Assembly (NCBI RefSeq): GCF_000577815.1
Contig: NZ_CBYM010000033.1
Coordinates: 1 to 39,899 of the forward strand
Origin: Clostridium saudiense
Lineage (GTDB): Bacteria; Bacillota; Clostridia; Clostridiales; Clostridiaceae
Direction: 5' to 3'
Length of the DNA stretch: 39,899 nucleotides
In this document: positions 1 through 8,168 of the stretch, piece by piece
Numbering within the stretch: the first letter of the stretch is position 1
Layout: each line of letters begins with the position of its first letter
The notes under the pieces: model-generated
What the model was told of the DNA's origin: nothing
Seen by the model: only the letters and a program-made list of their open reading frames with translations
Database searches by the model: none
Program-made: the position numbers and the translations under genes

Positions 1-243
1 ATATAGTTTTTTACTAAATATAATAATAAGTAAATATGGAATATAGAATTTGGGTTAAATATAAGAACTATAGCATAAAAAAGAAATAGATTTTAATTTC
101 AGTTATAAGTGTTAGAAAGTGATTTATATGTGAGTAAGTGTAGAAAAGTATTATATTTCTTTGAAAATGAAAAAATGATAGTAGTAATCAATTACATTGC
201 AATGAGTAAGCTTATTTGTAATCTTTTTATATGTTTTAATAGC
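1..243. other. Non-coding leader at the left edge
   Basis: This AT-rich stretch lies upstream of the marR promoter. An open frame runs through it from about position 109 into marR, but it has no ribosome binding site and its residues do not resemble MarR N-termini, so I do not treat it as coding. Nothing else is recognisable; the upstream gene is outside the window. Confidence 0.5.
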
Positions 244-272
244 TTGACTATAAAAAATAGCAATGATAGAAT
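244..272 (+). promoter_or_regulatory. Sigma-A type promoter of marR
   Basis: A -35 hexamer TTGACT at 244-249 is separated by 17 bases from a -10 hexamer TAGAAT at 267-272. The marR start codon follows 35 bases after the -10. Both hexamers differ from consensus at one position. The last two bases of the -10 lie inside the adjacent palindrome, so a repressor bound there would block polymerase. Confidence 0.7.
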
Positions 273-290
273 ACATAGTATGCTATGTAT
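271..290. promoter_or_regulatory. Palindromic MarR operator overlapping the marR promoter
   Basis: The sequence atacatagtatgctatgtat is an inverted repeat with perfect 8-base arms (atacatag / ctatgtat) around a 4-base centre. It overlaps the end of the -10 box and precedes the marR ribosome binding site. MarR dimers typically bind 16-20 bp palindromes in their own promoters, so autorepression is the likely role. The same 8-4-8 design recurs at 772-791. Confidence 0.65.
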
Positions 291-306
291 TGAGGAGGAT
301 AAAAAA

Positions 307-750
307 ATGCATAACTTTGATCCTAAAGAACATATTGGATTAATGATTAAATTTCTAAATGGGAAAATTAGTAATAAAATTAATAAAAACCTTGCGGAAT
401 TCAATTTAACAGGAGTACAACATGAGATTATATGTTTTATAGATAGAAACGAAAGTCAAAGAGATGTATTTCAAAAGGATATTGAAAAGTGTTTGAAATT
501 AACGAATCCTACTGTAACAGGCATAGTAAAACGACTAGAAGAAAAAGAAATGATAGCAAGGGTTCCAAGTGAACAAGATGCTAGATATAAATGTCTTCAT
601 GTAACTGAAAAAGGAAAAGAAGTTATATGTAAAAGCTTTAAGTTTGGTGCAAACAATATTGAAAAGCAACTATCTAAAGGAATGACTGATGAAGAAGTAA
701 AAATGTTTAAAGATTTATTATATAGAGCATTAAAGAATATGGAGGAGTAA
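307..750 (+). CDS. MarR family transcriptional regulator
   Basis: This 147-residue protein is a winged-helix dimeric repressor of the MarR family. I chose ATG 307 because GAGGAGG lies just upstream at 292-298; the longer frame from 109 has no such site. The helix-turn-helix covers roughly residues 45-85 (QKDIEKCLKLTNPTVTGIVK) and the wing carries the family pattern RLEEKEMIARVPSEQDARYK followed by LHVTEKGKEV. Flanking helices form the dimer interface. It precedes an ABC exporter pair in the same direction, and operator-like palindromes lie in front of both this gene and the transporter genes, so it probably represses both until a ligand, perhaps a drug exported by the transporter, releases it. 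Family assignment is secure; the ligand is unknown. Confidence 0.92.
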   Translation: MHNFDPKEHIGLMIKFLNGKISNKINKNLAEFNLTGVQHEIICFIDRNESQRDVFQKDIEKCLKLTNPTVTGIVKRLEEKEMIARVPSEQDARYKCLHVTEKGKEVICKSFKFGANNIEKQLSKGMTDEEVKMFKDLLYRALKNMEE

Positions 751-771
751 AATCCTCTTATTTTTAAGTGT

Positions 772-791
772 ATATATAGCTAACTATGTAT
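772..791. promoter_or_regulatory. Second MarR-type operator, upstream of the ABC exporter
   Basis: Arms atatatag (772-779) and ctatgtat (784-791) are separated by 4 bases. This matches the marR operator at 271-290 in arm length and spacing; the right arm is identical and the left differs by one base. A weak promoter-like pair, TTGATA 802-807 and TATTTT 825-830, follows. This suggests the MarR protein also controls the transporter pair. Confidence 0.5.
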
Positions 792-949
792 TGTTAAATT
801 ATTGATAATGTTTAGAAATAGCTATATTTTCAAATGTTAATAACATCAATGCGGATTTTAAGTTAATGTAATAAAAAAGTTATCGCATAACAAATCGGCA
901 GATAGTGTTTATATAAAAATTAAAAAATTATTATAAAGAGGTGAAATAT

Positions 950-2683
950 ATGATTAAAAAATTAGCTCCTTATATGAAAAAATATAAGACACCATTAATA
1001 TTAGGTGTTTTATGTGCGGCATTAGAAGCTACTTTTGAATTATTAATCCCATTAGTAATGGCACAAATAGTAGACGTTGGGATTTCTACTGGGGATACAG
1101 GATATACAATAAAAATGGGATTATTAATGCTTGTAATGGCAGCTATTTCTTTAAGTTTTGGTATTGGATTATCAAAATTTTCAGCTATAGCAGGACAAGG
1201 ATTTGGTGCAGAACTTAGACAAGCTGAGTATGAAAAAATACAAACTTATTCTTTCAAGAATATTGAAAAGTTCAGTACTGCATCTTTAATAACAAGACTG
1301 ACTACTGATATTACAATGATACAAAATTCATTAACAATGGGTATTAAGCTCTTAGTTAGAGCGCCTATGATGCTTATTGTTGCATGTATTTTATCTGTTG
1401 CAATTAGTCCACAACTAGCAATGATTTTCTTAGTATCTATGCCAGTTCTTATAATTTCAATTGGATTAATCATCAAAAATGTTAAGCCAAGATTTGAAGC
1501 TATGCAAAAGAAGATTGATAACTTAAATACTACTGTACAAGAAAATCTAATTGGGATTAGAGTTGTTAAATCTTTTGTAAGACGTAATAAGGAAAAAGAG
1601 AAATTTAAGAAGAGTAATGATGAATTATTACAAGCTTCTGAAGGTGCTTTTGGTATAGTTGTTTTAAACATGCCAATTATGCAAGCTGTTGTATTTGCTA
1701 GTATTATAGGTATTCTTTGGTTTGGTGGAAATATGGTTCATGCAGGAACATTAACTGTAGGTAAGCTTACAAGCTTCATGACTTATTCTTTCCAAATACT
1801 AATGTCTCTTATGATGCTTTCTATGGTTCTTATGATGCTTTCAAGATCAGTTGCATCTGCAACACGTATTATTGAAGTTTTAGAAGAAGAATCAGATATT
1901 AAGGATCCAGCTTCACCTATAACTGAAGTTAAGAGTGGAGAAATTGAATTTAGAAATGTTAACTTTAAGTATGAAGATGATAGTGATGAAAACAACTTAG
2001 AAGGAATTAACATTAAGATTAAATCTGGTGAAACAGTTGGTATTATTGGTAGCACAGGTTCAGGTAAGACGAGCTTAGTTCAACTTATTCCAAGACTTTA
2101 TGATGCAACTGAAGGTGAGGTTTATGTTGGAGGAGTTAATGTTAAAGACTACCATATTGAAACTTTAAGAAATGAAGTTGCAATGGTTCTTCAAAAGAAT
2201 ACATTATTCTCTGGAACTATTAAAGAAAACCTTATGTGGGGTAATGAAAATGCTACAGATGCTGAAATTGAAGCTGCAGCAACATCTGCATGTGCTGATG
2301 AATTTATTAATATACTTCCAGGAAAATATGATATGCACTTAGAACAAGGTGGAGTTAATGTATCTGGTGGACAAAAACAAAGACTTTGTATAGCTAGAGC
2401 AATATTAAAGCAACCTAAGGTATTAATCTTAGATGATAGTACAAGTGCTGTTGATACTGCTACTGATGCAAAGATTAGAGCGGCATTTGCTAATGATTTA
2501 AAAGATACAACAAAGATTATAATTGCTCAAAGAGTTAACTCAGTTGCTACTGCAGATAAGATTATCGTTATGGATGATGGTAAGATAAGTGCAATTGGTA
2601 CTCATGAAGAGTTAATGGAAAATAGTGAAATTTATAAGGATGTATACAAATCTCAACAGGAAGGGGTGGGTTTACGTGAGTAA
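950..2683 (+). CDS. ABC exporter half-transporter, degenerate-site subunit (BmrC/LmrC type)
   Basis: This 577-residue protein has an N-terminal six-helix exporter domain (about residues 1-310) and a C-terminal nucleotide-binding domain. ATG 950 is preferred over GTG 941 because GTG 941 lies within the ribosome binding site AGAGGTG. The nucleotide-binding domain has Walker A GSTGSGKTS, signature VSGGQ and Walker B LILDDSTSAVD. The catalytic Glu after Walker B is Asp here, and the H-loop His is Gln (IIIAQRV). Those substitutions mark the non-hydrolysing subunit of heterodimeric exporters such as BmrCD and TM287/288. Its stop overlaps the start of the next gene by 8 bases, supporting co-translation. 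It probably exports drugs or lipophilic compounds; the substrate cannot be read from the sequence. Confidence 0.93.
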   Translation: MIKKLAPYMKKYKTPLILGVLCAALEATFELLIPLVMAQIVDVGISTGDTGYTIKMGLLMLVMAAISLSFGIGLSKFSAIAGQGFGAELRQAEYEKIQTYSFKNIEKFSTASLITRLTTDITMIQNSLTMGIKLLVRAPMMLIVACILSVAISPQLAMIFLVSMPVLIISIGLIIKNVKPRFEAMQKKIDNLNTTVQENLIGIRVVKSFVRRNKEKEKFKKSNDELLQASEGAFGIVVLNMPIMQAVVFASIIGILWFGGNMVHAGTLTVGKLTSFMTYSFQILMSLMMLSMVLMMLSRSVASATRIIEVLEEESDIKDPASPITEVKSGEIEFRNVNFKYEDDSDENNLEGINIKIKSGETVGIIGSTGSGKTSLVQLIPRLYDATEGEVYVGGVNVKDYHIETLRNEVAMVLQKNTLFSGTIKENLMWGNENATDAEIEAAATSACADEFINILPGKYDMHLEQGGVNVSGGQKQRLCIARAILKQPKVLILDDSTSAVDTATDAKIRAAFANDLKDTTKIIIAQRVNSVATADKIIVMDDGKISAIGTHEELMENSEIYKDVYKSQQEGVGLRE

Positions 2684-4730
2684 GAATAAGAATGAAATGC
2701 CAAGACAAGAAAGCAATAATTCTCAAGGGCAAGGATCACACGGTGCACCTGGAAAAGGTGGCAAAAAACCAGGACCTCAAAAGCCTAAGAATATAGGAAA
2801 AACAATAAAAACTTTAATGCATTATGTTGGAAGATATAAAGCATTATTAGCTTTAGTTATAATATTAATAGTTATAAATTCATTTGCAATGGTTGCAGGA
2901 TCATATTTCTTAAAGCCATTAGTAAATAATTATATATTACCAGGTGATTTTACTGGACTAGCTAAGATGTTAGCACTACTAGGAACTATATTTGGAATTG
3001 GTGCCCTTGCCTCTTATGGATATTCAAGAATTATGGTTCATATAGGTCAGAACACTATTAGTAATATAAGAACAGATTTATTTAATAAGATGCAAGAATT
3101 ACCTATTAAGTACTTTGATAGAAATACTCATGGTGACTTAATGAGTTTATATACTAATGATATAGATAATATTGGTGAAGCTTTAAATAATAGTTTAACA
3201 AATATTTTAGCTTCAGGACTTACATTCATTGGAACAATAGTAATGATGGCTGTTTTAAGTCCAGTGTTAATACTAATAACAATAACATTCTTAGCTGTAA
3301 TGGTATTTGTTATAAGTAAAGTTGGTGCTAAGAGTAAATATTACTTTGGATTACAACAAAAGAATATTGGTAAATTAAATGGTTACGTTGAAGAAATGAT
3401 AGAAGGACAAAAAGTTATTAAAGTATTCTGTCATGAAGAAGAAGCAATTGAAGATTTCAAGAAGCATAATGAAGAGTTAAGAGTTGCTTCAACTGGAGCT
3501 CAAACATTTGGTGGATACATGATGCCAATGCTAGGTAATCTTTCTCACATGAATTATGCTGTAACTTGTTGTATTGGTGGTTTAATGACAATAGCAGGTG
3601 GTTTTGATATTGGGTCATTAGTGTCATATTTACAATATACAAAACAAGTTTCAAATCCTATAGCACAAGTATCTCAACAAGTAAATATGATATTAGCAGC
3701 CCTTGCTGGTGCTGAAAGAATATTTACAGCTTTAGATGAAGAAGTTGAAGTTGATGATGGTAAGGTTACTTTAACTAGAGTTGAAGTTAAAGAAGATGGA
3801 ACTTTAGTTGAAACTGAAAAATATACAGGACACTGGGCTTGGAAGGTTCCAGCTTCAGTTGTTGCTAAGATGAATAACAGTGAATATGGTGAATCAGCAT
3901 TAGAAATGGCTGCAACAGTTTCTGGTGTTAATGATATATCAGATTCAAGATTAGAAACAGCAGTGGAATTAACTGATGAACCTATATTAAAAGAGCTTAC
4001 TGGTGATGTTAGATTCAAGAATGTAGTATTTGGATATAATGAAGAAAAAACTGTATTAAAAGATATAAGTTTATTTGCTAAGCCAGGTCAAAAAATTGCA
4101 TTTGTTGGTTCAACTGGTGCAGGTAAAACAACAATTACTAACTTAATAAATAGATTCTATGAAATCAATTCAGGAACAATAACTTATGATGGAATTGATA
4201 TTAAGGATATTAAGAAGGACGATTTAAGAAGATCACTTGGAATAGTTCTTCAAGATACGCATCTATTTACTGGAACAATTGCTGATAATATCAGATATGG
4301 TAATTTATATGCAACTGATGAAGAAGTTAAAGCAGCTGCTAAGCTTGCAAATGCTCATACATTCATTAAGCATTTACCACATGGATATGATACAGTAATT
4401 ACTGGTGATGGTGAAGGATTATCACAAGGACAAAGACAGTTACTTGCTATTGCCAGAGCTGCAATTGCTAATCCTCCAGTTTTAATAATGGATGAAGCGA
4501 CAAGTTCAATCGATACTAGAACAGAAAAACTTATTGCAGAAGGTATGGATAAGCTTATGGAAGGAAGAACTGTTTTCGTAATTGCTCATAGACTTTCTAC
4601 TATTAAGAATTCTAAAGCAATCATGGTTCTTGAACATGGTGAAATAATTGAAAGAGGAGACCACGATTCTTTATTAGAACAAGGTGGAAGATACTATCAA
4701 TTATATACAGGAAAAGCTGAATTAGATTAG
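2676..4730 (+). CDS. ABC exporter half-transporter, catalytic-site subunit (BmrD/LmrD type)
   Basis: This 684-residue partner of the previous gene starts at GTG 2676, behind AAGGGGTGGG and overlapping the upstream stop. A polar Gln/Gly/Pro/Lys-rich N-terminal tail of about 40 residues precedes the six-helix membrane domain. The nucleotide-binding domain has Walker A GSTGAGKTT, Walker B LIMDEATSSID with the catalytic Glu, and H-loop His (VIAHRL). Its signature is LSQGQ instead of LSGGQ. The pair therefore forms one consensus and one degenerate ATP site. About 85 extra residues (TLTRVEVKEDGTLVETEKYT onward) sit between the membrane and ATPase domains; such inserts occur in clostridial homologues of this subunit. 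A strong terminator follows. Confidence 0.93.
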   Translation: MSKNKNEMPRQESNNSQGQGSHGAPGKGGKKPGPQKPKNIGKTIKTLMHYVGRYKALLALVIILIVINSFAMVAGSYFLKPLVNNYILPGDFTGLAKMLALLGTIFGIGALASYGYSRIMVHIGQNTISNIRTDLFNKMQELPIKYFDRNTHGDLMSLYTNDIDNIGEALNNSLTNILASGLTFIGTIVMMAVLSPVLILITITFLAVMVFVISKVGAKSKYYFGLQQKNIGKLNGYVEEMIEGQKVIKVFCHEEEAIEDFKKHNEELRVASTGAQTFGGYMMPMLGNLSHMNYAVTCCIGGLMTIAGGFDIGSLVSYLQYTKQVSNPIAQVSQQVNMILAALAGAERIFTALDEEVEVDDGKVTLTRVEVKEDGTLVETEKYTGHWAWKVPASVVAKMNNSEYGESALEMAATVSGVNDISDSRLETAVELTDEPILKELTGDVRFKNVVFGYNEEKTVLKDISLFAKPGQKIAFVGSTGAGKTTITNLINRFYEINSGTITYDGIDIKDIKKDDLRRSLGIVLQDTHLFTGTIADNIRYGNLYATDEEVKAAAKLANAHTFIKHLPHGYDTVITGDGEGLSQGQRQLLAIARAAIANPPVLIMDEATSSIDTRTEKLIAEGMDKLMEGRTVFVIAHRLSTIKNSKAIMVLEHGEIIERGDHDSLLEQGGRYYQLYTGKAELD

Positions 4731-4743
4731 ATAAAGATAAGTG

Positions 4744-4790
4744 CCACTATGATTAACTAGAGATTTAGATTAATCATAGTGGTGTTTTTA
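4744..4790 (+). terminator. Rho-independent terminator after the ABC exporter operon
   Basis: A perfect 13-bp stem (ccactatgattaa 4744-4756 with ttaatcatagtgg 4770-4782) and a 13-base loop are followed by a T-rich tract. It ends the marR/exporter unit 14 bases after the last stop codon. Confidence 0.85.
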
Positions 4791-4959
4791 TTTCTAGCTT
4801 TATTTATCAATAAAAAATTATACAAGTTTATTTAATAGAGAATTCTAAGATTAAGTATTAAATAAATTATAATTTTGGAATTATATAAAAAGTAAAAATT
4901 TATAATGATTATGTTTATTAAGAGAAATAGAAGGTAATAATCACAAATGGTGATGAATT

Positions 4960-5889
4960 ATGTATGAGAGATATAAAATCTTAATAAAAAATGCTCCGGA
5001 AAGTGTAACAAATATAAATTCCAAATTTAATGTTATTAAGGGGAACGAAAACAATAATAAAAAATGTCCTTATTGTGATAGTAATAAGATTATCAAGTTT
5101 GGATTTTATAAGGGAATCCAAAGATATAAATGCAATAACGATGAATGTGGAAGAACATTTAGTGGTGATAGTAATAATCCATTTAGATGTTCTAAAAAGT
5201 TTAAGGATAACTGGGAAGAATATTTCAATCTTATTACTAAGGGGCTATCTTTAAGAGAGTGTGCAAAGAAAATGAATATAACTATAGTGACATCTTTTTT
5301 CTGGAGACATAGATTTTTAAATGATTTAAAAGAACGAAATTACATTGCAAAGATTGGTTCATATGTTGAGCTAACAAAGATGGTTACACTTGAAAATTTT
5401 AAGGGGGATAGAAAATATCATGGTGAGAAAAGAGATAAAATTATAGTTATAAATGCATTAAATAATTATAATGATGTTCTTCCTATAATTGCTGGAAGAT
5501 CTTTTTTTGGATTTTATGAAATAAGAGATAATCTCATACCTAGATTAGATAAGCATGCTTATGTAGTTGGATATACAGATTCTAGACTTAAATTATTTTC
5601 TAAAGCGTTTAATGAAATTAATAAGAGAAAGTTGGATAATGAAAATATTTCAAGGATGGATATTATGTACTCTATTAAAGTTAAAAAATGGCTTAGCAAA
5701 TTTAAAGGGGTAGCCAGTAAGTATTTAGATCATTATTTGAGTTGGAGAGTTTTTGAATATAAAAATAATAGTGAAGATAGAAAAGATAGTTTTTTTATAA
5801 AAACGTCTAACATTGATATTAATATAAAAGCAGAAATTAATACATATTCATCATGGAATAACATAAAAGCAAAGGTTATATCGGTATAA
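4960..5889 (+). CDS. IS1595-like transposase-derived protein with eroded catalytic residues
   Basis: This 309-residue protein begins with a zinc ribbon (Cys36, Cys39, Cys58, Cys63), then a helix-turn-helix-like segment with the WRHRFLN pattern, then a region resembling the IS1595/ISXO2-type DDE nuclease. The late motif GVASKYLDHYLSW is typical of that family. The first catalytic motif, normally an acidic D/E-T sequence, reads VELTKMV here and lacks the Asp. The second motif (GYTDSRLK) keeps an Asp. The position before KKWLSKF, normally Asn/His/Glu, reads MYSIKV. I found no terminal inverted repeats flanking the gene. It is either a decaying or a domesticated transposase. ATG 4960 follows a weak GGTGAT site. 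Confidence 0.6.
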   Translation: MYERYKILIKNAPESVTNINSKFNVIKGNENNNKKCPYCDSNKIIKFGFYKGIQRYKCNNDECGRTFSGDSNNPFRCSKKFKDNWEEYFNLITKGLSLRECAKKMNITIVTSFFWRHRFLNDLKERNYIAKIGSYVELTKMVTLENFKGDRKYHGEKRDKIIVINALNNYNDVLPIIAGRSFFGFYEIRDNLIPRLDKHAYVVGYTDSRLKLFSKAFNEINKRKLDNENISRMDIMYSIKVKKWLSKFKGVASKYLDHYLSWRVFEYKNNSEDRKDSFFIKTSNIDINIKAEINTYSSWNNIKAKVISV

Positions 5890-6005
5890 TTATAATTTAG
5901 AAATGCGTTATTTATAATGATATATTTAAAGAATATACATGTAGTTATAAAATATTGGATTAATTCCAAAAATAAGAACAATATTAACAAATATGGGATT
6001 AAATA

Positions 6006-6127
6006 TGTGGATAAAAATAACATTGGTGTGGATAAATTTTGAAAAATATAAGAGAATAGTATAAAATTTTAATAATCCACATATAGAAATGATTTTGTGT
6101 GAATTGTTTTCTAGTGCCTGTGGATAA
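6006..6127. promoter_or_regulatory. Cluster of DnaA boxes
   Basis: Three exact copies of TGTGGATAA (complement of the DnaA box TTATCCACA) lie at 6006-6014, 6027-6035 and 6119-6127. A one-mismatch copy in the opposite orientation lies at 6073-6081. I noticed no other perfect copy in the window, so the clustering is unlikely to be chance. No dnaA, dnaN or rep gene is nearby. Confidence 0.5.
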
Positions 6128-6138
6128 TTTTTCGATTT

Positions 6139-6165
6139 AAACTATTATTATTTTAATAATAGTTT
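6139..6165. repeat. Perfect AT-rich hairpin beside the DnaA boxes
   Basis: A 12-bp perfect stem (aaactattatta / taataatagttt) with a 3-base loop begins 11 bases after the third DnaA box. It could be an easily melted element or simply a hairpin; no T tract follows directly, so it is a poor terminator. Confidence 0.4.
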
Positions 6166-6262
6166 ATTTGTGGTATGTTATTCTTAAAAACTATTTTATA
6201 GGGACGAGTCATTATTATACAATCCATAGATTATCTAGTCAATAGTATAATGATTAATTAGT

Positions 6263-6320
6263 ATAGAGGTCTGTTATATCAAAATGTTGTTAACAACATT
6301 TTGATATAACAGACCCCTAT
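6263..6320. repeat. 58-bp palindromic repeat, copy 1
   Basis: Two 29-base arms meet without a loop at GTTAAC (axis 6291/6292) and differ at only one position. The arm core is ctgttatatcaaaatgtt. The same core occurs twice near 20.9 kb, so this is a dispersed palindromic element rather than a local terminator; no T tract follows. Confidence 0.7.
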
Positions 6321-6480
6321 GTGAGTAAATGTATTATAGCTAACCTTGCTTAATAAATATTATAATTAATAAATTATAACGTAATGTATATAAATGAAAT
6401 AAGTTATTTTAACAACTTAACTATTAAATTAAAATATATAAAGTTAAAATCCTTTAAAAATTAAAATTATTATCATATAG

Positions 6481-6529
6481 AGCTATTTTGAAATTGATAA
6501 AGTTTTTTATATCAATTTTTAAAATAGCT
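6481..6529. terminator. Terminator-like hairpin of uncertain direction
   Basis: Arms 6481-6498 and 6511-6529 (agctatttt paired with aaaatagct, then aaattgat with atcaattt, one bulge) form a long AT-rich stem. T-rich flanks occur on both sides. No gene ends close by, so its purpose is unclear. Confidence 0.35.
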
Positions 6530-6713
6530 TTTAACTTTATTACATAAAAAATAATTCAAATTTAATATATAAGAGTTTTTAATCAATATTATTCCTAAAA
6601 AGCTTTATTTATTGTAATTTTTTCTAATAAGCCTATTATATTTTCTTAAAAAATTAATATTAAAGGTCATTTTTTAGGATGAATGCAAATATAGATTATA
6701 AAAAAGGGGGGAA

Positions 6714-7985
6714 ATGAGTTTGCTAGTAACTTTAATTGATAATAATAAAAGCTTTGATTATGTACTTCCTAAAAAAGTGGCTGGAAAATACATAATAAAT
6801 ACTAAAGATGATGAGGAGAAATTAAAGCCACTAATTATTGTTGAAGAAGAAGAGGGAAAATGGGTTTTAAAGTCAAATAAAAATGCATTCTTAAAAGATA
6901 ATCAAGATAATTTATTAGTAAAAATAAAATTACAGCCATCAAACATATATAAAATATTCAAAAAAGATTCTACATTTGCTTCTTTAATTGCCTTAGATGA
7001 GTGTGATGAAACTCATAGATTTAAATCATATAAAGTAAATACAGATATAATAAAAATAGGAACATCTAAAGAATCTAATATACTTTTTAGAAGCAAATTA
7101 GTTTCTGAAAATCACTGCTATATAAAATATAGTAAAAATTATAGTGAAGCAGTAATTATAGATAATAGCAGTGATAACGGGGTCTATGTAAATGGAGAAA
7201 AGGTGACGGAGAAAAGGCTTTTAATAGGCGATGTAGTTTATATAATGGGATTAAAAATAATATATAACGGAAATATATTATCAATTAATAATCCTAATAA
7301 TTCTGTTACTATTGATGAAATAGATTTTACTTTAATTAAAAGACCTGTAACAAAAAATATGGCTGAAGACATATTAGATGAAATTGAAGAGGAAGTTATA
7401 GAAGAGGATATATTTTTTAGGTCACCAAGATTTAAAAATGACATAAAGAAAAGAGAGTTCAAGATAGATTCACCACCACCATCAGAAAAGGTTGAAGATG
7501 TACCAGTAATGTATATGTTAGGACCAGCTATTACTATGGGAATGGCAAGTCTTATTACAAGTATAGTTTCAGTTCAAAATGTTATAAGCAATGATGGAGA
7601 TATTAAAGAGGCTTTACCTATGATTTTAATGTCTTTTAGTATGATAATTGGTACAGTTTTATGGCCAGTTTTGACAAAGAGACATGAAAAGAAGAAGAAT
7701 TTAAGTAAAGAAAAAATAAGGGAAGAAAAATATAAAAAATATATAGAAAAAATAAGAAATGATATTCAAGAAGAAGCTGAGAAGCAAAGGAGAATATTAT
7801 ATGCTAACAATATTTCAATTTATGAATGCATCGAAATGATATCAAATAGAGACATAAATATTTGGGAAAGAATAATTGAGCATAATGATTTTGCTAAAGT
7901 GAGACTTGGAGTAGGAAACATACCATTGGAAGCAGATTTTAAATATCAAGAAAAGAAGTTTTCATTACAAGATGATAAATTATAA
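6714..7985 (+). CDS. essC: EssC N-terminal part (FHA and membrane region), cut by an in-frame TAA
   Basis: EssC is the membrane-bound FtsK/SpoIIIE-family ATPase that drives type VII secretion. This 423-residue part starts at ATG 6714 behind a strong AAAGGGGGG site. Residues 1-80 resemble the first, degenerate FHA-like domain. Residues about 85-200 form a clear FHA domain (IKIGTSKESN, LVSENH, DNSSDNGVYVNGEKV). A charged linker leads to two membrane helices at about 265-287 and 300-322, then a coiled coil. The frame stops at TAA 7983-7985, but the same frame continues for 61 open codons with EssC-like sequence (DELYRLIDEPKILQ) into the ATPase part. The gene is therefore one essC interrupted by a nonsense codon (or a sequencing error), not two natural genes. 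Confidence 0.85.
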   Translation: MSLLVTLIDNNKSFDYVLPKKVAGKYIINTKDDEEKLKPLIIVEEEEGKWVLKSNKNAFLKDNQDNLLVKIKLQPSNIYKIFKKDSTFASLIALDECDETHRFKSYKVNTDIIKIGTSKESNILFRSKLVSENHCYIKYSKNYSEAVIIDNSSDNGVYVNGEKVTEKRLLIGDVVYIMGLKIIYNGNILSINNPNNSVTIDEIDFTLIKRPVTKNMAEDILDEIEEEVIEEDIFFRSPRFKNDIKKREFKIDSPPPSEKVEDVPVMYMLGPAITMGMASLITSIVSVQNVISNDGDIKEALPMILMSFSMIIGTVLWPVLTKRHEKKKNLSKEKIREEKYKKYIEKIRNDIQEEAEKQRRILYANNISIYECIEMISNRDINIWERIIEHNDFAKVRLGVGNIPLEADFKYQEKKFSLQDDKL

Positions 7986-8168
7986 GATGAATTATATAGA
8001 TTAATTGATGAACCTAAAATTCTGCAATCAGTACCAATTACAATATCATTACTTGAGGAAAAGGCAAGTGGAATAATTGGAGATAGAGAAAGTGCAAAGT
8101 TTTTTATTAAATCATTAATATTTCAATTAGCAACACTTCAAGGTTATGATCAGTTAAAATTTATATTT

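Larger units (their letters stand above)
5890..6713. other. Gene-free region with DnaA boxes, hairpins and a palindrome
   Basis: No convincing gene lies in these 824 bases. They hold three perfect DnaA boxes (6006-6127), an AT hairpin (6139-6165), a 58-bp palindrome (6263-6320) and a terminator-like hairpin (6481-6529). The essC promoter must lie in the last 150 bases, but I could not pick a clear one. The listed elements are described separately. Confidence 0.6.

Noticed and set aside
109..306. N-terminal extension of the MarR frame
   Set aside because: It has no ribosome binding site, contains the promoter and operator, and lacks similarity to MarR proteins; the GAGGAGG before ATG 307 fixes the start.
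6006..6165. Chromosomal replication origin
   Set aside because: DnaA boxes are present, but dnaA, dnaN, rpmH and gyrase genes that flank clostridial oriC are absent, and the neighbours are accessory genes.
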